A stretch of DNA of 64,000 nt, from NCBI GenBank assembly GCA_030747595.1, contig JASLKK010000003.1, positions 124,165-188,164 on the forward strand. The letters are read 5' to 3'. Below are positions 9,794-18,363 of the stretch, one piece after another. The notes beneath the pieces are model-generated. The model searched no databases and was not told the DNA's origin. It saw nothing but the letters and a program-made list of their open reading frames with translations. The stretch is from Acidimicrobiales bacterium (lineage in GTDB: Bacteria; Actinomycetota; Acidimicrobiia; Acidimicrobiales; MedAcidi-G1). Positions within the stretch are counted from its first letter, which is position 1; every line of letters starts with the position of its first letter. The position numbers and the translations under genes are program-made.

Positions 9794-10453
9794 TCAGTCC
9801 CAGCTGTTCCAGGAGGTCACGGCCGCTGCACCGCCTTCACGGGAAGCCGGCTGGAAGTCGGTTCCCAGAGTGTGGCCGACGGTGATGAGCGCCACCTGGC
9901 TCACCTCGTGGTAGGGGATTTCGAGAAGTGCGGCAGCCTCCTCCTCGAACATGAGGTGAATGGTCGTCCAGCACGTCCCGAGGCCACGCTCCCGAGCTCC
10001 CAACATGAAGCTCCAGGCGCTGGGGATGATTGAAGCCAGCGACGAGGCGGCGCCGAAGCCCGCCTGGTCAAGCCGACCGGGGAGGCAGGGGATGACCATG
10101 GCCGGCACCCGGTGCATGTTCTCTGCCAGAAAGGCGGCGGACCGCATTACCCGCATCTGTTGGGAGGCCCGTTCCGAGTCCTCGCCATCAGCCAACGCCG
10201 CGGCACTGGCGGACATGCCGGCGTACTGCTCCCAACCCCTCCGGTAGAGGTCGCCCAGGCCAGCCTTCTTCTCAGGGTCGGTTACGACCAAGAATCGCCA
10301 ACCCTGACGGTTCGAACCGGTGGGGGCCTGCACGGCGTACTCGAGGCATTCCTCGAGAAGTTGATCGTCGACCGGTCGGTCGAAGTCGAGGCGCTTTCGC
10401 ACCGACCTCGTGGTGGTCAGAACGTCGTGGACAGACAGTCCGAGGGTGGTCAT
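9794..10453 (-). CDS. Nitroreductase-family flavoprotein
   Basis: This 219-residue FMN-dependent oxidoreductase has the typical N-terminal arginine-rich cofactor motif TTTRSVRKRLDF, then AVQAPTGSNRQGWRFLVV, and the C-terminal GLGTCWTTIHL. The family uses NAD(P)H to reduce nitro groups, enones or flavins, and the substrate here is unknown. Its ATG overlaps the stop of the fused nitroreductase-SRPBCC gene upstream by four bases (ATGA), so the two are translated together. The two proteins are paralogues over this domain. Confidence 0.88.
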   Translation of the reverse strand: MTTLGLSVHDVLTTTRSVRKRLDFDRPVDDQLLEECLEYAVQAPTGSNRQGWRFLVVTDPEKKAGLGDLYRRGWEQYAGMSASAAALADGEDSERASQQMRVMRSAAFLAENMHRVPAMVIPCLPGRLDQAGFGAASSLASIIPSAWSFMLGARERGLGTCWTTIHLMFEEEAAALLEIPYHEVSQVALITVGHTLGTDFQPASREGGAAAVTSWNSWD

Positions 10454-11664
10454 TGGCGGGTCTCCCGTTCGCCAGCGTTGCCGCCATCCGCACTATTGAC
10501 GAGGTCACGGATGCCCTCGACGCATCGACGCATGTTGGCTGTCTGGCTCAGTTGTCGGTTGGCGATGATCTTCTGTTCCTTATCGGGCATGGTGTCGATG
10601 AGCGCCGTGAGGCCCGACGGGCCAGGGCCAAGCACCATGTCGAACCGCAAACGCGTGGCGCCGGCCAGAGGTATGAGCTCGAACCGCCATTGGGCGGCCG
10701 GCTGGTCGGGGTCGACGGAGTTCCAAGCGAACACCCGCTCATGCTCGTAGCCGACGATATGGCAGGTGACCTCCCAGTCGCCCATGCGTTCGTTCCGGTT
10801 GCGGCCCAGAAAGGTGGCGCCGACAGCGGGTTCCGCGGAGATCCATTCGGCACCCTGGAACTCGTCGCTGAATCGGGCCGGGAGCTCGATGTCACTGATG
10901 TACGGCCACACTGCCGAAGGAGGCGCATCGATGTCCACCTCGACGGTCACACCGGCACCGTCTTCATGTATCGGGGCCTCGCCGGTGTGTCGCTCGATGG
11001 TGTGGCCCCAGTGGTCGAACCACGTGATGTCGTTTGCTGGTCGACGCTCAGCCGGTGAGAAGTCGTTGCCGATGGTCCACGCCACGGGAAGCAACACGAT
11101 CTGAGTGACGCCGTCAGGAATGCCTAGTAGCTCGGCCACCCGGTCGGCCGCGCCGAGGTGAATGGTCGTCCACGCGCTGCCTAGGCCCCGTGACCGCAGC
11201 GCGAGGCAGAAGGTCCATGCGGCTTGGAGGACCGAGTCGAATAGTCCCGGGCGGCCGCTCCCGTCATGTTCGCCGTGGATGGTGACCAGCACGATTGCTG
11301 GTACGTGTTCGAGGTTGCGGGCCAGATGGTCGGCCGATCGGAGGGCCTTCTCGTTGTGGTGGCCGGTTCCCTCAACCTGTTGGTAGGCGTCGCTGATCCA
11401 GTTTCCACCGGCTTCCCGATACAACTCGGCTAGCGCCGCCTTCGTGTCAGGGTCCCGAATGACCAGCCACCGTCGACTCGACTGGTTCCCACCGGTCGGT
11501 GCCTGCTCGGCCAGGTCGATGCAGTCCAGGATCACTTGGGGCGGGACGGGTTGCTCGAGGTCCAGACGCCGCCGCACCGCCCGGGTGGTGGAAAGCAGGC
11601 GGTCGGTTTCGCCTGTGTCGAAAGGTGCGTCTAAGGGGGCGTCAGCCAGATGATCGGAGGGCAT
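10450..11664 (-). CDS. Fused nitroreductase-SRPBCC protein
   Basis: This is a two-domain protein of 404 residues. Residues about 15-225 are a nitroreductase (STTRAVRRRLDL, AEQAPTGGNQSSRRWLVI, RGLGSAWTTIHLG). Residues about 240-390 are an SRPBCC helix-grip domain (VTVEVDIDAPPSAVWPYISDI, VGATFLGRNRN). Both halves have separate counterparts next door, at 9794-10453 and 9284-9787. The pairing suggests the SRPBCC cavity presents a hydrophobic substrate to the flavin site (inference). No frameshift or stop marks the junction, and the linker of about 15 residues is polar. Confidence 0.88.
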   Translation of the reverse strand: MPSDHLADAPLDAPFDTGETDRLLSTTRAVRRRLDLEQPVPPQVILDCIDLAEQAPTGGNQSSRRWLVIRDPDTKAALAELYREAGGNWISDAYQQVEGTGHHNEKALRSADHLARNLEHVPAIVLVTIHGEHDGSGRPGLFDSVLQAAWTFCLALRSRGLGSAWTTIHLGAADRVAELLGIPDGVTQIVLLPVAWTIGNDFSPAERRPANDITWFDHWGHTIERHTGEAPIHEDGAGVTVEVDIDAPPSAVWPYISDIELPARFSDEFQGAEWISAEPAVGATFLGRNRNERMGDWEVTCHIVGYEHERVFAWNSVDPDQPAAQWRFELIPLAGATRLRFDMVLGPGPSGLTALIDTMPDKEQKIIANRQLSQTANMRRCVEGIRDLVNSADGGNAGERETRQ

Positions 11665-11681
11665 ACCCCGGAACTATTGCC

Positions 11682-12263
11682 CTAGAACCCCTCGAAGCCG
11701 TCACCGAGCCACGCCGGCGCCCGATCCAAGAGGTACTCGCTGATTGCCCGGGACCGCTCGAGGGCGTCGCACAGCCAGTCGGCTTCACCACCGCGCATGA
11801 GGGCGGCCAACGGTGTCTCCAGTCGGGCCGTCACGCCGAGAGATCGTTGAGGGGCGTCGGTCACAGCCTCAAAGGAGTCGACGGCCGACACCTGGGTCGG
11901 CAGGTCGGGCCCTCCCAGGCCAGCCAACTCGGTAGCCAGCACGAGGAGGTCGGGGCCGTGGTCCAACGGCGGCAATGCCCAACTGAACACCAGATTGATA
12001 ATCAGGTCATCACTGGGGTCCTGATCCTCGGGGATGGACATGACCTCGTCCTCGAAGGCCAGAAGTGTCCGGACCTCGATGTCCAGCGAAAGGCGAAGAT
12101 CGAGAGGTCCGCCGCACGCTGCCTCAGGATGCAGGTCGACCTCGAAGGCCTGGTGCATGGAGTAGGTCTCGACAAAGTGGCGCTCGTCGTGGACGTGAAA
12201 TCCGTGGTCGGCCGCGTGGTCCTTGAGATCGGCGACAAAGCCTGCGATATCGACGACGGCCAC
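11682..12263 (-). CDS. Hypothetical protein, 193 residues
   Basis: I do not recognise the family. The protein is acidic and soluble, without a signal peptide or membrane segment, and begins MAVVDIAGFVADLKDHAADHG. A hydrophobic core stretch LLVLATELAGLGGPDLPT and the ending DRAPAWLGDGFEGF are notable. The start was set at GTG 12263 because AGAGG sits about seven bases upstream. The longer open frame reads as noncoding. It lies 17 bases from the fused nitroreductase gene on the same strand and may head that operon. Confidence 0.65.
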   Translation of the reverse strand: MAVVDIAGFVADLKDHAADHGFHVHDERHFVETYSMHQAFEVDLHPEAACGGPLDLRLSLDIEVRTLLAFEDEVMSIPEDQDPSDDLIINLVFSWALPPLDHGPDLLVLATELAGLGGPDLPTQVSAVDSFEAVTDAPQRSLGVTARLETPLAALMRGGEADWLCDALERSRAISEYLLDRAPAWLGDGFEGF

Positions 12264-12362
12264 GTGGTTCCTCTCCGCTGTCCGGGTCTCGGGTCTCTGA
12301 ATCTCGGGCCTACCCCACGGGTCCGTGGGGGGCGTGTCGGGACAGCGTAGAGCCACCCCGAC

Positions 12363-13196
12363 ATGCGAGCCATGGGGGTTTGGCAGACTGGCCGGGTGGA
12401 CCACTCGTCAGACAAACCAGCGGATGCCGGGGTGGAGGAGATAGCCGTCGATCCGACGATGGTCCTGAGCGCTCTCCACGACTCAGTCGACGTCGTGGTT
12501 GCCGCGCTTGCCGAACACGAGGACTGGGGTCCGTCGGGTCGACGCGGCGGCCAATACGCCAGTGACGTAGTGGCCGACCAGGCGGTCCATGACCTGCTGG
12601 ATCCCCGGGGTTACGGGGTGCTGAGCGAGGAGTCGGGCCTACGGGAGCCTGATCTCGACGGCATGCCGGTGGTGGTCGTGGACCCGTTGGATGGTTCCAC
12701 CAATGCCTCACGGGGGTTGCCCTGGTTCGCCACCAGCCTCTGCGCGGTCGATGGAAACGGACCATTGGCCGCGGTCGTGGTCGACCTGATCTCCGGTACC
12801 CGGTACGACGCTGTGCGGGGGTGGGGAGCCAGACGCGACGGCGAGTCGATCCGGCGGACCGACGCCCCGGTGCTGAGCGAAGCGATTATCGGGCTGTCGG
12901 GTCTTCCGCCCCGCCACCTCGGCTGGGGTCAGTTTCGGGCCATGGGCGCGGCAGCGCTCGATTTGTGCGCGGTGGCTGACGGACGTCTCGATGGTTACAT
13001 GGACTGCTCGGTCGACGCCCACGGCGTGTGGGACTACCTGGGCGCTCTGCTGGTCTGCGCTGAGGCCGGCGTGGAGGTGGTCGACGCCCATGGCCGGGAC
13101 CTGTGTTTGTTGGATCCCGATGCCCGACGGACCCCGGTGGCCGGCGCAGGTCCGGTCCTGTCCGAGGCCCTCCTGGAGGCCCGCCGCTCCTTCTAA
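12363..13196 (+). CDS. Inositol monophosphatase family protein
   Basis: This Mg-dependent phosphatase carries the family metal motifs: GVLSEESG, then DPLDGSTNASRG, and the distal WDYLGALLVCAEAG. Members hydrolyse inositol phosphates, 3'-phosphoadenosine phosphates or histidinol phosphate; residues here do not decide which. The length of 277 is normal. Starts at ATG 12363, ATG 12372 or GTG 12396 are all possible, and none has a clear ribosome site. It is transcribed divergently from the hypothetical gene ending upstream, with about 100 bases between. A second paralogue is at 49090-49881. Confidence 0.88.
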   Translation: MRAMGVWQTGRVDHSSDKPADAGVEEIAVDPTMVLSALHDSVDVVVAALAEHEDWGPSGRRGGQYASDVVADQAVHDLLDPRGYGVLSEESGLREPDLDGMPVVVVDPLDGSTNASRGLPWFATSLCAVDGNGPLAAVVVDLISGTRYDAVRGWGARRDGESIRRTDAPVLSEAIIGLSGLPPRHLGWGQFRAMGAAALDLCAVADGRLDGYMDCSVDAHGVWDYLGALLVCAEAGVEVVDAHGRDLCLLDPDARRTPVAGAGPVLSEALLEARRSF

Positions 13197-13265
13197 CCGA
13201 ACCAGTTGCGTCCACCGAGTCACGAGTGGCGATCAGGGCGAGGGGTGGCCCATGCTGCGTTAATC

Positions 13266-14624
13266 GTGAAGCGAATGGCGATCAGGTTCGGGCTTGCGGT
13301 TGGGATACTGCTTGTTCTCCCCGCATGTGCCAGCGACGGGTCCACCGCGGAACCGGTTGCTATTGCGACGGCACCCACGTCGCTGCCAACGACGGCGCCT
13401 CCACTCACGACCACCGTGGCCCCGTCGACCACCGTGGAGGCAAGCACCACGACTGTTGGGCCAGACGTCTCTGCGACGACGAGTTCGTCCACGACAGTGA
13501 CGACGACGGTGCCTCCGACCACGACCAGTGCACCGGCCACCACGACGTCGGTGTTCGAGGAGAAGACGAAAGAAGTCGACCTGGATCGTTACGACTTCAC
13601 CGCCGTGGCACCCATCATCGAGGACTACCTAACCGAAACTGGATTGAACGGCGCCGGCCTGATCGTTGTCGAGCGCGCTGACGGTGTGGTCTTTCACGAC
13701 CACTGGGGGGAGTTTGGGCCAGACCGGATCTCCCTGATCGCTTCATCATCCAAGATGGTCGTGGCCGGTGTTCTGATGCGCCTCCATGACGAGGGCCTGC
13801 TTGATATCGACGCCCCGGTATCCGACGTCGTAGCGTGGGGCTCCGGCAATCCCGACATCACGCCTGCACATCTCATATCCAACAGCTCCGGTCTCGTAGG
13901 CCTACTTCCGAACCCGGCCTACGGGCCGTATCTCTGCCAGTTCTTCCCGGTGGGAAGCCTGCAGGACTGTGCTGAGAACATCTTCAACACGACCGACGAC
14001 GATGCTGACATTGCTGCCCCGGACACCGAGTTCCGATACGGAGGCGGCCAGTGGCAGGTCGCGGGAGCGGTCGCCGAGGTGGCCTCCGGCCGATCTTGGG
14101 CGGAGCTGATCGACGAGACCTACGTGCAGCCCTGCGGCCTGGACGTACTGGCCTTCAACAACCCCTTTACCCAGTTCGACGCGGCGCCCTTCACCTACCC
14201 GGCGGCCTTCAACGGTGATCCGTCGACCCTCGTGGCGACCGACAACCCGAATCTGGAAGGAGGGGCCTACACCACGACCAGTGCCTATGGTGCCCTCCTC
14301 CTGATGCACCTACGCGACGGAATGTGTGGCGACCACCGCGTCCTGTCCACGGAATCGCTCACCCGAATGCACGATGACCGGATCCGGGAGGCCTACGACG
14401 GCGAGGCGTGGGGTACGAACATGGGCTACGGCATGGGTTGGTGGATAGACCATGGAGCCGGACGGATCACCGACGGTGGGGCGTTCGGCACCCAACCATG
14501 GTTGGACCTGGAGGACGGGTATGGCGCCTACCTGGTGGTCGAGGCCACCTCGACACATGGGGGAGAACTGTCGGGCAGACTCCACAGCGTCGTCGAGGAA
14601 GCTGTCCTCGCCGCCAAGAGATGA
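13266..14624 (+). CDS. Secreted lipoprotein serine hydrolase, beta-lactamase/penicillin-binding fold
   Basis: The N-terminus MKRMAIRFGLAVGILLVLPAC is a lipoprotein signal with the lipid-attachment Cys at 21. A Thr/Ser/Val-rich linker runs to about residue 95. The hydrolase domain has the nucleophile motif SSSK (LIASSSKMVVAGVL), a likely second motif near YGGGQWQVAGAV, and a third near DGGAFGTQPW. The fold covers class C beta-lactamases, esterases and D-amino-acid hydrolases; the usual YxN and HTG/KTG motifs are altered, so true beta-lactamase activity is doubtful. GTG 13266 was chosen because it produces the signal peptide. Confidence 0.82.
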   Translation: MKRMAIRFGLAVGILLVLPACASDGSTAEPVAIATAPTSLPTTAPPLTTTVAPSTTVEASTTTVGPDVSATTSSSTTVTTTVPPTTTSAPATTTSVFEEKTKEVDLDRYDFTAVAPIIEDYLTETGLNGAGLIVVERADGVVFHDHWGEFGPDRISLIASSSKMVVAGVLMRLHDEGLLDIDAPVSDVVAWGSGNPDITPAHLISNSSGLVGLLPNPAYGPYLCQFFPVGSLQDCAENIFNTTDDDADIAAPDTEFRYGGGQWQVAGAVAEVASGRSWAELIDETYVQPCGLDVLAFNNPFTQFDAAPFTYPAAFNGDPSTLVATDNPNLEGGAYTTTSAYGALLLMHLRDGMCGDHRVLSTESLTRMHDDRIREAYDGEAWGTNMGYGMGWWIDHGAGRITDGGAFGTQPWLDLEDGYGAYLVVEATSTHGGELSGRLHSVVEEAVLAAKR

Positions 14625-14716
14625 TCCGGTGACCGCTGTTGTCCGGATTCGGCTTGATTCACAGCCTGACCATCAGGCCGGTGCTACGTTCCGCGCCACA
14701 AGAGGGGAGTGGCTCC

Positions 14717-15916
14717 ATGTCGGTGACCAACCAATCGATCTTTTCGCCGGAGCGCTACGCCGGCACTCGCGCTCCGATCGAGGAGGCCGTGCCGCTGCCG
14801 CCCGAGGTCTACTTCTCTGAGGAGTGGTACGACCGCGAGGTCGAGACGATCTTTCGAAGGGAGTGGCTGGTGGCCACCCGCGAGGAGGAGATACCGAACC
14901 CTGGCGACTACGTGCGGCTCGACATCGTCGATGAGCCGCTGGTCATCCTCCGCGATCATGATGGCGTGATCCGGGCCCTGTCGGCGTCCTGTCGACACCG
15001 TGGCTCCGAGCTCATGACCGGCCGCGGGAACTGCCGCCGGATTACCTGCCCGTACCACGCCTGGTCCTATGCGCTGGACGGCGAGTTGATCGCCACCCCG
15101 GGGATGCATGAGGCCGACGGCTTCGACAAGGCCGACCATCCACTACCCAGCGTCCGTGCCGAGACGTGGGGCGGCTTCGTCTTCATCAACTTCGACCCGG
15201 ACGCCAAACCGCTACTCGAGTCGCTCGGCGGCCTGGTCGAGCGCATGGCCCCCTACCGCATGGAGGAGATGAAGGTTACGAGAAAGTGGGAGAACCGCTT
15301 TAATGCCAACTGGAAGATCTGGGTGGAGAACTCGCGGGAGGGGTACCACGTCCAGACCGTGCACCGTGAGTCGCTTGACACCTTCTACCCGGGCGCCAGG
15401 CGAAGCGAGTTCTACCCGGGCGGTGAACCAATGGTGTACGCCATCAACAGCACGGCCAACGAGAACGGTCTCTACGTGCCCAGGGAACCAACGCTTCCTT
15501 TCGTCGACGGGCTGTCGGACTTCGACAATGAGAACACCCACTTCATCATCCACTACCCGCATCTTCTGCTGAACTCGCCTCCGGACCGGTTCTCGTTCCA
15601 CCAGTACTTCCCTGAGGGACCTGAGTGGACGCGGATCACCAGCTGGTGCTGCTTTCCGCAGTCCACCATCGACCTTCCCGAGTTCGAGGCCGAGGCCGAG
15701 GAGAAGTACTACACGTCGATGGACCTGTTCCTGGCCGAGGACAAGGGGATCTGTGAGGTAGTCCACCGGGGCATCCGAGGCAGGTTGGCCGGATTGTCGC
15801 GGTACTCGCCGGCCGAGGAGCAGACTGTGCACGAATTCTCGAACTATGTGCTGGACCACGTGCTCGGGCCGGAAGAACCCTCCCCTGATGGGCGGGCGTC
15901 TGACGCCTGCTGCTGA
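14717..15916 (+). CDS. Rieske non-heme iron oxygenase, alpha subunit
   Basis: Residues C92-x-H94 and C111-x2-H114 (CRHRGSEL and CPYHAW) bind a Rieske [2Fe-2S] cluster. The catalytic domain follows, with the mononuclear iron ligands H211 and H216 in ENSREGYHVQTVH and a likely Asp ligand in LAEDKGICEVVHRG. Such enzymes hydroxylate aromatic rings or N-methyl groups. The ferredoxin/reductase partner is not encoded nearby. ATG 14717 has a strong ribosome site (AGGGGAG). The gene leads a tight operon with RidA (11-base gap) and a phosphotriesterase-like gene. The unusual tail SDACC may be functional or chance. Confidence 0.9.
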   Translation: MSVTNQSIFSPERYAGTRAPIEEAVPLPPEVYFSEEWYDREVETIFRREWLVATREEEIPNPGDYVRLDIVDEPLVILRDHDGVIRALSASCRHRGSELMTGRGNCRRITCPYHAWSYALDGELIATPGMHEADGFDKADHPLPSVRAETWGGFVFINFDPDAKPLLESLGGLVERMAPYRMEEMKVTRKWENRFNANWKIWVENSREGYHVQTVHRESLDTFYPGARRSEFYPGGEPMVYAINSTANENGLYVPREPTLPFVDGLSDFDNENTHFIIHYPHLLLNSPPDRFSFHQYFPEGPEWTRITSWCCFPQSTIDLPEFEAEAEEKYYTSMDLFLAEDKGICEVVHRGIRGRLAGLSRYSPAEEQTVHEFSNYVLDHVLGPEEPSPDGRASDACC

Positions 15917-15927
15917 AGGAAGTTGCT

Positions 15928-16320
15928 GTGACCACCAACGAACGCATATCGATTCCCAACGTCGCCGAACCGGCCGACCCTCGGGCCGCATCCCAGTGCA
16001 TCCGCCGTGGCGACCTGTTGTTCATCTCCGGCCAGATCGCCCTGGACCACGGGGAACTAGTCGGACCCAATGATCCGCTCGAGCAGTGCCGGCAGTGTCT
16101 TCGCCACATCGAGAGCTACGTGACCGCGGCCGGTGGGACGCTCGACGACGTGGTGTCGCTCGACATTTTTCTGACCGATATTCGGTATCGGCCCGCCGCC
16201 GGTCAGGCCCGTGCCGAGTTCTTCACCGACCCCGGGCCGAGTGGCACCGTTGTGGGTGGGGTCGCCCTGGCCTTCGAAGGGCTCCTCGTGGAGATGAGTG
16301 CACGGGCGGTGCTGTCCTGA
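15928..16320 (+). CDS. RidA-family protein (enamine/imine deaminase-like)
   Basis: This 130-residue chorismate-mutase-like fold has the family pattern GDLLFISGQIALD, a helix with the conserved VTAAGGTLDDVVSLDIFLTD, and a C-terminal strand. RidA proteins hydrolyse reactive enamine/imine intermediates. In catabolic operons they often serve a specific deamination step. It starts with GTG at 15928 after GAAGGAAG. Between a Rieske oxygenase and a hydrolase it probably acts on an oxidation product (inference). Confidence 0.9.
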   Translation: MTTNERISIPNVAEPADPRAASQCIRRGDLLFISGQIALDHGELVGPNDPLEQCRQCLRHIESYVTAAGGTLDDVVSLDIFLTDIRYRPAAGQARAEFFTDPGPSGTVVGGVALAFEGLLVEMSARAVLS

Positions 16321-16358
16321 TCTCGGGGGAACCAGCCGGTCCCGGACAGGCGCAGACC

Positions 16359-17387
16359 GTGCTGGGGCCGGTCGACGCCACCGATCTCGGCATCACGCTG
16401 GCTCACGACCATCTGGTGTTCGACGGCACGTTCATGTACGTAGATCCCCCCGATGGTGCGGACCAGCATCTCGCCGACGAGGAGATCACCCTCGACAATC
16501 GGGGATGGGTGGCCTACCACTGGACGTCGAACCACCACAACGTGTCCCTGGATTCCGAGGCCGTGGCGATCGCCGAACTAGGTCGCTTCCTGGCGGCCGG
16601 AGGTCGGACCATCGTTGACCCCACGAACCTGGGGCTGGGCCGAGACCCGGAACCCGTCGCCCGGATCGCCGAGGCGACCGGTGCCCAGATCATTCTCGGG
16701 GCCGGCTACTACCTGAGTGGTACGCATCCCGACGACATGGACGACCGGTCGGTGGATGACCTGGCTCTCGAGATCGTGTCCGATGTCCGGGAGGGAATCG
16801 ACGGTACCGGGGTGAGGGCAGGGGTGATAGGTGAGATCGGCTGCACCTACCCTTGGCTACCCAACGAGAAGAAGAGCCTCCGGGCAGCGGTGGCCGCACA
16901 GGTCGAGACCGGGGCGCCACTCATGGTTCATCCCGGCCGTGATCCGATGTCGCCCGTCGAGATCGCCGAGATCGTGGATTCCGAGGGCGGCGACCTCAGC
17001 CGCACGACCATCTGTCACATCGACCGCACCTGTACCGATCGGTCGTGGCTGGCTGATATGGCGGCAACCGGTTGCTACCTGGAGTACGACCTTTTCGGCA
17101 ACGAGAGTTCGTGGTATCCGCCCAACCCGGCGGTCGACATGCCGTCGGATGCCGAGCGGATGGATGTCATCCTTTGGCACTTCGAACACGGGCTCGAGGG
17201 CCAGGTGCTCCTTTCGCACGACATCGCCACCAAGCATCGGCTACACGCCTACGGAGGCCTGGGATACGACCATTTGGTTACCAACGTGGTTCCACGGCTA
17301 CGTCGTCGGGGCCTGTCGGAGGCCGACGTGCGGACCCTGATTGTCGACAACCCGGCCCGGATCTTCGCTTTCACCACGGGCCAATAA
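16359..17387 (+). CDS. Phosphotriesterase-family amidohydrolase (lactonase-like)
   Basis: The TIM-barrel amidohydrolase motifs are in order: H16-x-H18 in TLAHDHL, then GVIGEIG, where Glu replaces the carboxylated Lys bridging the two metals (as in the PHP subgroup), VHPGRD, CHIDRT and the catalytic Asp in LSHDIATKH. Relatives open lactones or hydrolyse amides and phosphoesters. No ATG lies in the expected place. GTG 16359, with GGACAGG upstream, gives a natural family N-terminus. A CTG at 16317, overlapping the RidA stop, is the other candidate. It is the last gene of the Rieske operon, ending just before tRNA-Val. Confidence 0.87.
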   Translation: MLGPVDATDLGITLAHDHLVFDGTFMYVDPPDGADQHLADEEITLDNRGWVAYHWTSNHHNVSLDSEAVAIAELGRFLAAGGRTIVDPTNLGLGRDPEPVARIAEATGAQIILGAGYYLSGTHPDDMDDRSVDDLALEIVSDVREGIDGTGVRAGVIGEIGCTYPWLPNEKKSLRAAVAAQVETGAPLMVHPGRDPMSPVEIAEIVDSEGGDLSRTTICHIDRTCTDRSWLADMAATGCYLEYDLFGNESSWYPPNPAVDMPSDAERMDVILWHFEHGLEGQVLLSHDIATKHRLHAYGGLGYDHLVTNVVPRLRRRGLSEADVRTLIVDNPARIFAFTTGQ

Positions 17388-17418
17388 CTTCGGCCGAGGT
17401 CGGTAAGGTCGCCCTCCC

Positions 17419-17495
17419 GGGCGCGTAGCTCAGTTGGCTAGAGCACCTCCCTTACAAGGAGGGGGTCGGGGGTTCAAGTCCCTCCGCGCCCACCA
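17419..17495 (+). tRNA. tRNA-Val (TAC)
   Basis: The acceptor stem GGGCGCG pairs with CGCGCCC at 17485-17491, the discriminator is A and the CCA is encoded. The anticodon stem CCTCC/GGAGG holds the loop CTTACAA with anticodon TAC, and the T loop is TTCAAGT. A block of differently composed genes starts just downstream. Confidence 0.97.
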
Positions 17496-17621
17496 AGCAC
17501 AGACGGGTTAGATGGCAAATTTTGGAGTCGGACACCTCCCGACGGCGCCAGAATGTCGCCTCCATCCACATTTCATTCACGAGAGAAGTACAACCATTGC
17601 GCCTATCTGTGATCTTGTGAC

Positions 17622-18344
17622 ATGACCCGCCGCCTGACTGACCACTCAGTCCTCACCTTCGACTGCTACGGGACACTCATTGATTGGGAGACCGGGATAT
17701 GGGATGCGTTCCAGCCACTCTTGGCGGAGAACCCGCCAACGGGCTTACAGCGCGATGCCCTGATTGCGACCTTCAACCACTTGGAAGCGGAGCAGCAGTC
17801 CGCATCGCCCACCATGGGTTACCCCACCGTTCTGGAATGTGTGCACCGGGCGTTGGCCGAGGACCTGGAGTTGAAGACGTCGCCAACGCTCGATCATGCG
17901 TTCGGAGCGTCAGTCCCATCTTGGCCGGCGTTTCCCGACTCAGCCGATTCCCTCAATTTCCTGTCAGAGCACTTCAGGCTTGTGATCCTGTCCAATGTCG
18001 ACCGTGCGGGTTTTGCCGCCTCCAACACGTTGTTAGGCGTCGAGTTCGATGCCGTCTACACAGCGGAGGACATTGGTTCGTACAAGCCTGACCCCTTCAA
18101 CTTTGAATACCTGATCGAACACGTGGAGTCCGACTTGGGGTACGGCAAGTCAGACATATTGCATACGGCCCAGGGCATCAGACACGACCAAATCCCAGCC
18201 CGAGCAATCGGTCTTGCCAACGCGTGGATTGATCGAACCCGCCTATCTGAAACCGGCATGGCCGGTCTTCCAGAAATCGACCACATATTTTTCTCCATGG
18301 CCGAAATGGCCGCTGCCGTGAAAACCGAGGTGACCTCTCGATGA
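17622..18344 (+). CDS. Haloacid dehalogenase, type II-like HAD hydrolase
   Basis: The 240-residue HAD-fold protein has motif I as FDCYGTLIDWE with the nucleophile Asp. Motif II is in VILSNVD, and the Lys/Asp motifs lie in SYKPDPFNF and near HTAQGIRHD. The CYGTLIDWE signature is that of L-2-haloacid dehalogenases, though many such proteins act on phosphate esters. ATG 17622 has no clear ribosome site. Its codons end in A or T more often than in neighbouring housekeeping genes. Confidence 0.85.
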   Translation: MTRRLTDHSVLTFDCYGTLIDWETGIWDAFQPLLAENPPTGLQRDALIATFNHLEAEQQSASPTMGYPTVLECVHRALAEDLELKTSPTLDHAFGASVPSWPAFPDSADSLNFLSEHFRLVILSNVDRAGFAASNTLLGVEFDAVYTAEDIGSYKPDPFNFEYLIEHVESDLGYGKSDILHTAQGIRHDQIPARAIGLANAWIDRTRLSETGMAGLPEIDHIFFSMAEMAAAVKTEVTSR

Positions 18345-18363
18345 GCAACGGGGCCTTGGTGCT

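Noticed and set aside
13206-13265. An upstream extension of the serine hydrolase lipoprotein
   Set aside because: It would place the signal peptide inside the protein; the start at 13266 gives a proper lipoprotein signal.
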